Positions 10,382-19,542 of a DNA stretch of 64,000 nucleotides are shown here, piece after piece (position 1 is the first letter of the stretch; each line of letters starts with the position of its first letter). Made by a program: the position numbers and the translations under genes. The notes beneath the pieces were generated by a model, which had not been told where the DNA came from, ran no database searches, and was given only the letters and a program-made list of their open reading frames with translations. Origin of the DNA: Diaporthe sp. PMI_573 (Eukaryota > Ascomycota > Sordariomycetes > Diaporthales > Diaporthaceae); the NCBI GenBank assembly GCA_021399435.1, contig JAJTUP010000028.1, positions 620,001 through 684,000 on the forward strand, written 5' to 3'.

Positions 10382-12063
10382 TACATACGCCACGCATATT
10401 CACGGCTAGGGTTGTCTAAAGAATATGTCACGTTGTACCCGAAAGCTGAGTTTGAATATATTAATGAGGGTAAAGTGAGAAACTCTAAAGGACACTGCTC
10501 TCATATTGTACCGTCTTATATATGGTCTTTAATGTTGGACAAAGGCGAAACACTGAGCTAACATTAATGATGAGCTCTAGAGTAGTCGTGGTTAACTATA
10601 CACTAGTCAAGCTTAGGGATAACTGTGACCTGGACAATGAGTCGTGCATTGGCGAGTCCAAAAACGTTTTTTAAACAAAGAAGCTAGGTTTTAGCGTGCG
10701 CCCCCTAAATTTCGCCGAAAGCGGGGGGCGAAGAAGGGGCTCACCATCAAACCTTTGCAGTCCTTAGAGGAAAGCTATATTCTTAGAGCGCGTGACAGCA
10801 TAGTGTATCTTAAGTACACGAAAATGCTGAAGGGATTTGCCACATGGAACCTATATCTACTAAAATTCAAAAAGGACAGGCAAAGAATTACCACTTCTCT
10901 GCATCCGGGCAACCATGAATTAAGTGCATTAGATCCGGCGGCATGGGAGCGGTTTCCCGCGCTCGTTCCTCTTGATAAATTCACTATCTACTCTACACAC
11001 TTAAGTATCTATGCTCTAGTTGACACCGGTTTCGCCTACAAAGTCAACGGCGAGTTCTACCCTATGTACTTCCTTCCGGATTTTGATTCAATCTACTTTG
11101 TTCAGAGAGGGCGAACGATTTTCCTGCCCTCTTGGCGATCTGCTTCAGCGAGGCCCGCCTGGCGCCCACTTCGCTCGCCGGACGTCCCGCCGTGCCTTCC
11201 TGACATCATCTTTTTTGACTGTCTCGACGTCGATGGTGACTTTGTCCTCCATGGTGGGCTCTTGGACAGCCGCCGACGGCGGTTTGCAAATGGAGGTTCC
11301 CTTGTTGCAATTTTGATGGCCGACCGCCTTTGATTTGTCCGCTCTTGACCTCAGCTACTCTAGCCTCTAGTCGAGTTCCGAGCACGCCTTCTTTAGATGG
11401 TTTGTGATTTGTGAGATCATGGGCAACTTGGTTTTTCTCGAGGCGCTGGTGGTGTCGTGTGAATGCTGTAGATAGTAAGGTCCCTTGGGCGATATGTTAA
11501 ACCGAATGAGTAAGCATTTTGGTCAAACTCCCACTGGTCCGGCGGAGGCCCCTTATCTAGCATCGTTCTCGGGTAATTTCGTAGACTGTTCATACAGCGA
11601 GCTCCCAAAACGCCACCGACGCCAGCTTGCCTACGAGTAACATAGCGACGATGAGGACAACCGACGGTGACGGCGGCACGGCCAATACAACGATGTACAT
11701 ACTAATTTGGGTGGTGCGCGTTGTACGTGCACTGGGGCCCTACATGTATGGATGTACCATCCGTTTTTATAGATGCGAATATCCCCTTTCGTTAGCTTAA
11801 TTGCACTTTCACACATTCTTAGCCATTTAAATACCTTGACTTAAAATATACAGCACCTAGCTTCCGCGCCGTGAGGCTATGATCAACCTCTGCAAGGTTT
11901 CTCATTTGTGGGCATAGAAATACACAATAGTCAAGAGAATAAAAGGAGGTTGGATTTTTGAATGGAGAAATTTCTAAAGCAACGACTACTTGGGTGGTAC
12001 TTATATTCCTGCTGAAAAAAAAAGAAAACACCAAGTCCTGCAACACCATCTTATCAATTCGGA
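10382..12063. other. Gene-poor stretch with two unrecognised open frames
   Basis: A plus-strand frame at 10755-11333 (TTG start, no ATG) has a protein-like first half (ATWNLYLLKFKKDRQRITTS) but no family I know; the second half is Arg/Pro-rich out-of-frame-looking sequence. A minus-strand frame at 11417-11608 is also unrecognised. A copy of the dispersed CATCCGTTTTT/TGCGAATATCC motif lies at about 11756-11793. Both frames are probably relics. Confidence 0.3.
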
Positions 12064-12888
12064 TTATAGTTTGTAATATCTCCACCAGTAATCCCAGATC
12101 GGGTTCGAAGTTGCACAGAGCGGTACGAATGTAGGCAGGAAAGGCATAGGTTCCGTTGGAACTTGGGCACTAACCTCACCATACATGGTGGATAGTACGA
12201 TGTGCGATGGATAGTTACAGGGAATGGATTGCTTAGCTGGAAGGCTTGCACACAGCATGGCTGATCTGGGCGTCCTGCAGCAGAGCAGCTCTGTCAAATC
12301 ATCGATGGCTTGCCTAGATTTGACTACCTGGTCCATTGTGTGGATAAGGTGCTCTCCCGTATTACAGCCATCCAGATCAACGCTGAGCCGATGAAATATG
12401 TCGCAAACAAGCTTCTCGCAGTGAGAAGTGTCTATGGGTTCAAAGCTTGAAATTTCTGACGAGTGAGGTTTGAGGTCTAGGAAGTCGGAGGTTTCGTCCT
12501 GCTGCGAGCCGCTTTTGGGTACTGCGCCGTGAGTATCAAGAAAAGGCATAGAACATCTGCTGGCCGGGTTGTCCATATTGGTTGGGAACTGCATAAAATG
12601 TTCGTTGTTTGTGTACTCGGGAATGTCGCTAGAGCCTGTTTTGGGCTCGGGTGTGGTTGCTTCACTCGTGTGGCGAGTTTTTGCAATGTTAGGTTTCCTC
12701 GCGACACTGTAATTGCAGTGAACTTTACGAGCCGTACAGCGTTCGCATCGTGGCTTGTTTTTATCGCAACGGACCTTGGCTGATCTGCACTTGTCACACG
12801 AAGATCGGAGCTTTGGCTTTGGTTGTGCAGTTCGCTCACCGGTTGCTGGAGAGAAAGAAGCGACAGACAGATTATTGAAGCCAGGCAT
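12064..12888 (-). CDS. Zn2Cys6 transcription factor, AflR-like
   Basis: A single uninterrupted frame of 274 residues from ATG 12888 (an upstream TTG-initiated extension runs into retroelement sequence and is rejected). The zinc cluster is C-X2-C-X6-C-X6-C-X2-C-X6-C within CDKCRSAKVRCDKNKPRC and the following residues, a DNA-binding nuclear regulator typical of fungi. The middle is Ser/Thr/Pro-rich. Around residues 190-230 a pattern with LLCC and spaced Leu/Ala resembles the C-terminal domain of AflR-type regulators of secondary-metabolite clusters. The protein is shorter than most AflR relatives (about 400). No biosynthetic gene lies nearby, so its targets cannot be read from context. A copia integrase fragment begins about 70 bp upstream of the start. 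Confidence 0.75.
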   Translation of the reverse strand: MPGFNNLSVASFSPATGERTAQPKPKLRSSCDKCRSAKVRCDKNKPRCERCTARKVHCNYSVARKPNIAKTRHTSEATTPEPKTGSSDIPEYTNNEHFMQFPTNMDNPASRCSMPFLDTHGAVPKSGSQQDETSDFLDLKPHSSEISSFEPIDTSHCEKLVCDIFHRLSVDLDGCNTGEHLIHTMDQVVKSRQAIDDLTELLCCRTPRSAMLCASLPAKQSIPCNYPSHIVLSTMYGEVSAQVPTEPMPFLPTFVPLCATSNPIWDYWWRYYKL

Positions 12889-12954
12889 TTTGAATGCAAA
12901 CGTAAACCCCGGCTGCAATGCTTGTTGAGTAGTAGTGATATATCTGTGTCATTA

Positions 12955-13219
12955 TGGCGAACTTCGCTGCAGTCTCGCAGAGTTCCCGAATTCCCCTCTC
13001 AGCAACCCCGTTCTGATAAGAGTTGTAGGGTGCTATTTCCTTAACCATTAGTCCTCGCGCATCAGCGAGTTCCTTAGGGATATATTCTCTCCCTCCGTCG
13101 ATCTTCACCCATAGCGTAGCTCGTAGCGTGACTACGTCGAGTCTGATCAGGATCTTCTTGAGACCTTCCAAGACCACGCAATCTATAGTCTCTTTCTTCC
13201 AGTCACGGAGAGAAGGCAC
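12955..13219 (-). mobile_element. Ty1/copia integrase fragment
   Basis: The minus strand encodes WVKIDGGREYIPKELADARG, then APYNSYQNGVAERGIRELCE, the classical core of a copia-type integrase (second Asp in the DGGREY block, Glu in NGVAER). Only this short piece remains; the N-terminal zinc domain and reverse transcriptase are missing. It sits directly upstream of the Zn2Cys6 gene on the same strand and downstream of the bZIP gene and copia gag piece, all in the same orientation. Confidence 0.7.
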
Positions 13220-13777
13220 CTATGTCTATTTTGGAAGCAGATCATCAGCAAGATTATCAAGTATTCCGGTGGGAAAGCTGGTGTTTTCGATCAAGGTCGA
13301 GGCTAAGCTGAGTGACAAGGGTGAATTACCAGGTAAGACATTCCCGAAAAGCCGTCTCACTTCAGTGGGTCCAATTATAATCATGCGAGCCAGATGTTCA
13401 TCGACGACTGTGGGTTGCACCTGTCTCTCAAAGCTTCAGCACCAGGAAGCCTTAGATTCGCCACGGCGACCAGTCCGCTCATATCAATCATTTCCATTCA
13501 TAGCATGCTGATTGAGGATTTTTCGCAAATGCTGTAAATATCAGCACTGCTCTGCAACGTATAGTATAAAAACCATACTAGGTCTCTAGTAAGAATTGGT
13601 AAATACTCGCTTAGAAACTGCCGCCACCACGTCGTATCTGATGTTAATTCTCCTTAGACGCTCTCTTTGGAACAGGTTGCTAGAGCGTCTGACGCCCCTG
13701 CAATTGTCGCCACTTCGATTTCTCGGTTTGCAAGCAAGGACATTCTAGCTGTCTTTCCTCGCGGTCCTAAAGGAACA
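13220..13777. other. Noncoding stretch between copia fragment and bZIP gene
   Basis: A minus-strand frame at 13226-13420 may belong to the copia polyprotein but has no motif I can name. The remainder shows nothing recognisable. Confidence 0.35.
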
Positions 13778-14952
13778 TCAGGGCATCAATAGTACCCAAT
13801 ACATCACCTCTTCTACATCTGGCTGCACAAAGGTGCAAGCAGCACGCCAGAATATACTATAGCCTATGTCTAAGTCCATGACTTTGAAACTCGGTACTTG
13901 TATCTTAAACTGTTTCGAGCTAATCATCGGCATGGCGCGAGTTTTAAAGTTTTTACTGCAAGGGAAACACATATCGTGGATAGATGAGAAAGATTTTGTA
14001 GCAAAATTTGCACTGACTGTATCAGCGAGCTGGTTTTCTAAAGCAGATTCCAATAAGGAACAGACAAGGTTATGGCCATCACACCTGTGAGCCCTGGATG
14101 ATACATTACGACACGAACAGGTAATGCTGTCGTTAGATTTGAAATCACAGCACCGACGAGGGTTTGATATTGGACCTGAATAAAAAGTATAAATACTTAG
14201 GAAGTCCTCTTTACATGTCTTCCGGAGAATTCACACATTGTTTGTGTCCCAATTGCGAGTGCTTCTGTTTTCTCATCCTGACTACAGTACTCCTTATTGC
14301 TGAAGACAATTGCAGCCAACGAAGCAGTATGCAACATGGTTTGTCGCTTTTGTTTACTCACAAGACAGTCCGGAGAGAACGGCAAAGCACTCAATCGAGT
14401 ACCGACCAAGTGGACCTCGTCGCTGTGAGCCGAATGCGTGTATGTATCCGCCAAGGTACTTTCGTGGCTCATGAGGGAGTCACTCCTGGGGTTACTGGCA
14501 GGCCCAGGTAATCTGGTCGTCGGAGGGCATCTTGGAAATTGCTCTTCTGATGCTGCTCTTGGGGGATATGGTTGCGGTTGTGGACTCTGGGATCGTTGTG
14601 GTTTGCGGGGCTTTGCTGATTGATCGGCCTTGATTATGTGCGGATTTCCTTGAGCGTCCGCTTCTTTATTCAAAGTTTCTATTTGTTGCTTTATCTTTGA
14701 GCCTGTCGGATGGATGAGAAAACGAGCCGAGTTCCATCGAGGAGTTTGCTTACGGTATTTGCGTTGGGCGATCTTGTTTTGGATCCGGCGGCGTTGAACA
14801 GAATCGGAGACCTTAGTGTTGTCCTCTTCTAGGTGTGCTGAACTGCAGAATGCGGTGCCTTTACTGGCACCGCACTGCTGCGAGACATGGTTGGGCTGGC
14901 TTTCTGCAAGCTGAAGATGGGACAGCCGCTTGGAAGGTTGCTTGGTCGCCAT
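13778..14952 (-). CDS. bZIP transcription factor, three exons, Cys-rich C-terminal domain
   Basis: Exons 14754-14952, 14235-14702 and 13778-14175 join to 354 residues with every phase matching. The 51-bp first intron (GTAAGC...GACAG) sits inside the basic region; splicing restores RRRIQNKIAQRKYRSKIKQQ, a typical fungal bZIP basic region (N-x7-R) running into the zipper helix. The second intron (59 bp, GTGAAT...TTCAG) is inferred because it joins the Pro/Ser-rich middle to a clearly coding Cys-rich C-terminus (CCDFKSN, CSCRN, HDMCFPCSKNF, then VPSFKVMDLDIGYSIFWRA). The gene looks intact. It probably acts in the nucleus as a dimeric activator or repressor. A copia gag fragment ends about 40-70 bp upstream of its ATG on the same strand, so its promoter region is retroelement DNA. 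Confidence 0.75.
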
Positions 14953-14989
14953 CACTGGATTATATATCGATGTGCAATGAGGGACTGTG

Positions 14990-15469
14990 GTTCTATGCAC
15001 GCACGAATGACAGTGGTCAGAGTGAGCGGGCTTCATCTTTTCTTGATCATCCCAGTTTGCTGCCTCGCCCTGGGAAAGCAACTTCTGGACTTGGGTAAAG
15101 TAATCCACAAATGACTCGTTTGCACCCATCTCCAGTTCAAAGCTATGGTTGGATGGTTCCTGGCTTTTTTCCAGCCCCGCCCGCAAGCTTTTTAAATGGT
15201 CTAATAGTTGTTGGTGATCGTAGGTACCAGTGATATAGGCTATATTCAATGTGCTCAGCACTTGTGCTTTTATTTTTGGTCCGAGTTGCGCATAGACGTA
15301 AAAGAAAATGATCTCCTTCTCTATATCGGAAGTACTTGCTGCCTTGTCTAGCTTAAGCTTAGCAGTTAGGTATGGTATCATCGATAATGTCCTTCAGTTC
15401 GATAATTTGCCTCTTCAGTGCAGTCATTTGTTGTTGCCATCCGGCAGTCGTCTGAGGCTGAAGCGCCAT
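14990..15469 (-). mobile_element. Ty1/copia gag fragment
   Basis: From an ATG at 15469 the minus strand reads as a retroelement Gag N-terminus (MALQPQTTAGWQQQ, then LKRQIIELKDIIDD), loses frame by one base near 15375, and continues as IPYLTAKLKLDKAAS ... SLRAGLEKSQEPSNHSFELE ... GANESFVDYFTQVQKLLSQG, the helical core of copia-type Gag. No zinc knuckle, protease or reverse transcriptase follows; instead the frame runs straight into the bZIP gene. It is probably part of the same disrupted element as the integrase piece at 12955-13219. Confidence 0.6.
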
Positions 15470-15559
15470 TGTATTTGATTGAGCGAGAAGTTGTGTTCAA
15501 GACAAGGTGATCAAAACAGACTCTGACATCGAGGGGCAGTGCAGTCCGGTTCTGATGTA

Positions 15560-15635
15560 TCGGCCAATCTTGTGCCGGCGTCTCGACCCTGCAAATTTGT
15601 CTCTCGCCGTCCTGCCCTCCTCACAGCCTCATCCA
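15560..15635 (+). repeat. Short dispersed repeat, partner near 32055-32111
   Basis: The segment around TTGTCTCTCGCCGTCCTG is repeated with a few changes around TTGTCTCTGGCCGTCCTG near 32080, in the same orientation; the similarity extends some tens of bases on the left. Element family unknown. Confidence 0.5.
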
Positions 15636-15678
15636 GTGTGGCAGCGCACTTGTTTGGGCCCAGGTGATATTAAGCGGC

Positions 15679-15932
15679 GACGGCGATAGGGGCGAGGAAA
15701 CGCAGGGCACAATCGTCTGCGGCGACACTGACGATTGCCGAATCGACCTCTCGAGCAACGGGCTAAGCGATTGACTTAGAAGTCGACTTTGTGAGTGTGT
15801 TTTGCAATAGTTGGGCAATTGGTCAATTGGCAAATCGACGTAATTAGGTCCAATAGGGCGTATTTGGTGCCCTCAGGCGTGTGGAAATAGCTTCATAGTG
15901 CAGCATGATAGTTGATGTAGTGACATTCTTTT
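15679..15932 (-). repeat. Transposon end block, inverted copy of 55794-56080
   Basis: Read on the minus strand this block matches the plus strand at 55794-56080 base for base as far as I can follow, except for a 28-bp segment present only in the 55-kb copy (after CACACTCA). It contains subterminal-looking phrases (CCAATTGACCAATTGCCC). The matching stops abruptly on both sides, so this is a mobile terminal piece or a recent copy. Near identity implies a young event. Confidence 0.75.
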
Positions 15933-16423
15933 TTGTATGGCAAATAGGTGTGCAAATAGAATTGGCGCACATAGGGCAACGTGATTAGTCATGAAATTGG
16001 GTGCGCCATCCGTTTTTTTGGGTGCGAATATCCGGTCTCATGTTTTGTATGGATGAACTGCAGGACTCCGCTTTCTAAGACAGCCCTTTCTGTCATTCCA
16101 ATTGCAAAAACAATCTTCACTCTGCTCTCTTTCCAACTACCGGCTAGAGTTGTATCCCTTCCCCCACCCCTCTATATTGCATGTTTCCGTCCATAATCTG
16201 CAAAGTATTTGATAATATGGCGAACGAGGTATGTGTGAGGTTCAATTGGAACAATCCAAACTCCACTCCATTTCGCACCCAAGATTGCCTCTGGTCAATT
16301 CCCATGTCTCCGTCCTCGATAGCCTCTCTCCTCCCCTGCTTCTGCAACCTGCCAGCACCTTCAGGTTCAATCTATGTTCCCTGTATCTGGATCGTGCAAG
16401 ATGATGACTAACGTTACGATGAG
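15933..16423. other. Upstream region of the 14-3-3 gene
   Basis: Contains a copy of the dispersed motif (CCATCCGTTTTTTTGGG, TGCGAATATCC) at about 16001-16043, the candidate mini-exon at 16217-16228 with a GTATGT donor, and a GACTAACGTT branch-like site at 16406-16415. Between 16229 and 16408 I find no trace of the missing first helices of the 14-3-3 protein. Confidence 0.5.
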
Positions 16424-17216
16424 ATGGCCTCCATCATGAAGGATTATGCTAAGCGTGGCGGTCAGTTGGGCCCCGACGAGCGCGAACTGCTATCCGTGGT
16501 CTACAAGAATGCTGCTAAGGCTCAAGATATCTCCTGGCGCATTATACACTCCATTGAGCAAAAAGAAGCGCCCAAGAACGTCCCCATCATTAGAGAGTAC
16601 CGCCATAGGATCGAGCTAGAGATCGAGAAGGCCCGCCAGGAGGTGCTCGATGTACTGGACAACTCCCTCATCCCTCAGGCCGCCTCTAGCGAAGCCAAGG
16701 TCTTCTACCACAAGTTGTAAGACTGGCTTGCCCAAAACCCTACAAAATTTACCATCATACATAGCTATTGACATCCACACAAACAGGAAAGCTGACTATC
16801 ACCGTTACCTTGCTGAATTTGTCATCGGTGAGAAGCGTAATACCGCTACCACTGCTGCCCACGAGGCTTACAAGGTGAGAGTTTTCACAACACCGATTAG
16901 GTGCGCTGTCCACTCACACACCTGTCTTCAGAATGCCACCGATGTGGCGCAGGCCGAGTTAACCCCTGCTCACCCTACCCGCCTGGCACTGGCCCTCAAC
17001 TACTCTGTGTTCTACCATCAGATTCTGGGCTGCCCAGACCGTGCCTACCGCCTCACCAAACAGGCCTTGGACGATGCCGAGCTGTGCTCCTTAGGCGAGA
17101 AGTCCTACGGGGATAGCAACCTTGTTATAAAACTTCTCCGGGACAACCTCACCTTGTGGACGTCGTCCATCAATGGCGAGGATGAGGCCGCAGGCGCCAA
17201 AGAGAAGCAGGATTGA
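16424..17216 (+). CDS. Divergent, N-terminally shortened 14-3-3 protein
   Basis: Exons 16424-16716, 16787-16874 and 16932-17216 give 221 residues (usual length ~250-265). Introns are 70 bp (GTAAGA...ACAG) and 57 bp (GTGAGA...TTCAG). Clear 14-3-3 blocks: [59 protein letters not shown]. 14-3-3 dimers bind phosphoserine motifs in partner proteins. The first two helices are missing: codons for R-Y-D-E precede ATG 16424 in frame, but TAA at 16409-16411 stands before them. A mini-exon (ATG GCG AAC GAG, 16217-16228, followed by GTATGT) could splice in phase at 16424. The groove residue that is Arg56 in animal 14-3-3 zeta is Asp here (AKAQDISWR), and two residues are lost before [10 protein letters not shown]. 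Confidence 0.8.
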
Positions 17217-18638
17217 CATTTGGTGCACCAGCCCTTCACAGAGATATCTGGGGATGGTTTCCCCAGTCGAGGTTTGTAATACCCGAAGCAAGACTCAGGT
17301 TCGTTATTTCCGAGGATGTAGCTCCCCTTTCAGTCTGTGTGGAGAAAAGCAAAGGGTTAGGGTCCCAGGAGCTCTATTTCTATGTATTTGGCCGGTTGGC
17401 ACACACCCACTCATTTAATTCCTTACGCACACAACGCGTCGTCTCAGAATGAAGTCCTTCAACCGCTCTATTTCTCCTCAAATTGGCACCAACGTGCCAT
17501 ACTTAGATGGAACACAAATACCATATATGTCGTCCAACACGGTACAGGGCCGGTGCCGGAAGATCTTGACCGCTTGTGAGCGGTCTTCTTGTCTTTAGTA
17601 AGGTGCTGGACCTGGACTTGGTTGGCCGTGACGGGTTCGGGAGTAATCTTGCCGGAGCTAGCGGTGCCACATTGCTGTAGAAAACCGCAACCGTTGCGAA
17701 TATCAATGTTAAAACACAGCAGTTCTACGGACCATATCTAGTATGCACCAAACCTCAACGGCAACATCACACAGCTTGCGGATTCTCTATCTAAAGGCTT
17801 CGTTCTGCGGGCTAATGTTACAAATCTTGAGCGCCGTTATAGATCTTATATAAATTTGAGAGATCATTGATAACCAGAGGGTCTATCCTGCGTAAATCCA
17901 AGGAACAGGGCTAGAACCATTCCCTAATATCGACTCCAAAGCTGATGGCCAGAAGGAACCCGTGGAGCCTCAATAGTACCGGGTGTGGAATATTTGCCAC
18001 ACATAACATATTTGGAGCAGGCCCGAAACTTTTTGTACGAGGAATATCATATATAGTCCCTTAGTTACATATTTCTAGAAGTTGCAACGTAAATCCTGCT
18101 TGGCTCCAAAGGGCGGAACAACTTTCGAGGAAAGTTTTCAGTTGGACATGTTCTTCACCATTTTTCGAGATGGCGACAAGGAATACTGAGCCGTGGTGAA
18201 GCTGTCGGTATCAAACGTCTACGGTGTCTCTGATAACCTTTTAAGTGGCGATAATCACGTTCCTTTCGTCTCTTCCGACAGCCTTATTCCATCAAGCCCA
18301 GCACAGCTCATAAACGGTCTGTTACCATAAAGCTAGATGCGTCTGGCCGAGAGATCCTCTCAGGACAACCGAGCCAAATTGGAAAGGAGAATCGTGAAGG
18401 GGGCGCGGAATGATGACAAGGGATATTGACGAGTGCTTGGGTTTGTTTGGGAAAGCGGTGGGGCTGTTTCTCTATTTTGGTTTTGAATTCTTATTTATTT
18501 AGGTGAGATTTGTGAGATATTGGAATTTGCCATTGAGCCCTAGATTAGACAAGATCTACAACAGTGAAAGCATATTGCTAATCAAGATCAAGAACAAGAA
18601 CACTTATATCCAGCAGTGCCTATGTCTAGCAACCCCGT
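17217..18638. other. Noncoding stretch, nothing recognised
   Basis: About 1.4 kb with stops in all frames and no motif I can name. The first ~150 bases are presumably the 3' UTR of the 14-3-3 gene. Confidence 0.4.
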
Positions 18639-18700
18639 CTATATATCATCGATGGGTTCCACTGTTATCTTTTGCTCTGGAACCCATCGATGATATATAG
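18639..18700. repeat. Perfect 23-bp inverted repeat with 16-nt loop
   Basis: The arm 18639-18661 (CTATATATCATCGATGGGTT, then CCA) is the exact reverse complement of 18678-18700, with CTGTTATCTTTTGCTC between. It lies at the edge of a hAT transposase fragment. Transcribed, it would fold into a long stable hairpin. Confidence 0.9.
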
Positions 18701-18721
18701 TTTTGACCTCATCGCAAAGAA

Positions 18722-19450
18722 TTACGCGTCGAGAAGCATAAACTTGACCCAGTTGAAGAGCAAACACTTGTTCAATATATCATTGAGCAAGATGCACGAG
18801 GATTTCCAATGCGGCTTTCTGGTGTGGAAGATATGGCTAACCTCCTGCTGGCATCGCGTGATGGCAAGCCTGTTGGTACTAAATGGGCACGACGCTTCGT
18901 GGATCGGGCCACGATTCAGGGCAACGCAGCTTTTGCAGACCCAGCGCCGCTCAACGCCGTTCTGAATATCGTAACCTTCGGCCCAAAGCCATGAATCAGT
19001 ATCTCGACCGCGTTCAGCCCAAAGCCAGCCTTTGAAGTGGCTGAATAGGCGATTCTCGATAAGCTCTTTGTCGGATTCGGCAGCCATGGCGAGAATATTG
19101 TAGCGTTGAAGTCCCTGAAGGCATTGAAGGCCAAACGCGTGCTCAACGCGTATGGCCGCGAGATTAGGGGATAATATTAGCGCTGACAAGGGCCTGGGGG
19201 CAGTACATCCACCGCCATATAATTAGTATGGGTGGGAAGTTAGAACGGGCCGGGCTGGTCGGGGGCCCCGGTCAACAGTCAGGTCCGCCACAAATGTGCC
19301 GCAGTGGTCCATATGGACCACTGGGAATAGCTTCAAGTGGATGGGTGGATTATGTAATAATAGCCTTCGCAGTGGATGTATTAGTGGGTGGTCCATATGG
19401 GGGTGGTCCACGTGTATTTGCAGTGGAGAGACGCCGAACCCTGGAGGTGG
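18722..19450 (-). mobile_element. hAT transposon fragment (BED-finger end and terminal repeats)
   Basis: The minus strand at 18722-19189 encodes LFSHFKGWLWAERGRDTDSW and WVCKSCVALNRG, matching the N-terminal BED-finger region of the hAT transposase at 46194-47408 (LFRHFRGWNWSERARDTSSW). The frame then decays. From 19290 to 19446 come subterminal motifs shared with that element (GTGGTCCACGTG, TTTGCAGTG) and an end similar to its terminal repeat. A perfect 22-bp palindrome lies at 19302-19323 (CAGTGGTCCAT and its complement). The catalytic part is missing. Confidence 0.7.
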
Positions 19451-19542
19451 CCACCATCGCCAACCAGACATTGTCTGGATTTGAATTGGTATTGTTCATT
19501 CAGTCTTCTGTTGGTAAAAGGTCATCGTATACCAATCTGAAC

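Noticed and set aside
14197..14952. Reading the bZIP as one unspliced frame
   Set aside because: It inserts a 17-residue segment into the basic region and loses the Cys-rich C-terminus; two introns with good phases give a better protein.
12064..15469. Secondary-metabolite cluster regulated by the AflR-like factor
   Set aside because: No polyketide synthase, NRPS, terpene synthase, P450 or transporter gene is visible anywhere in the window.
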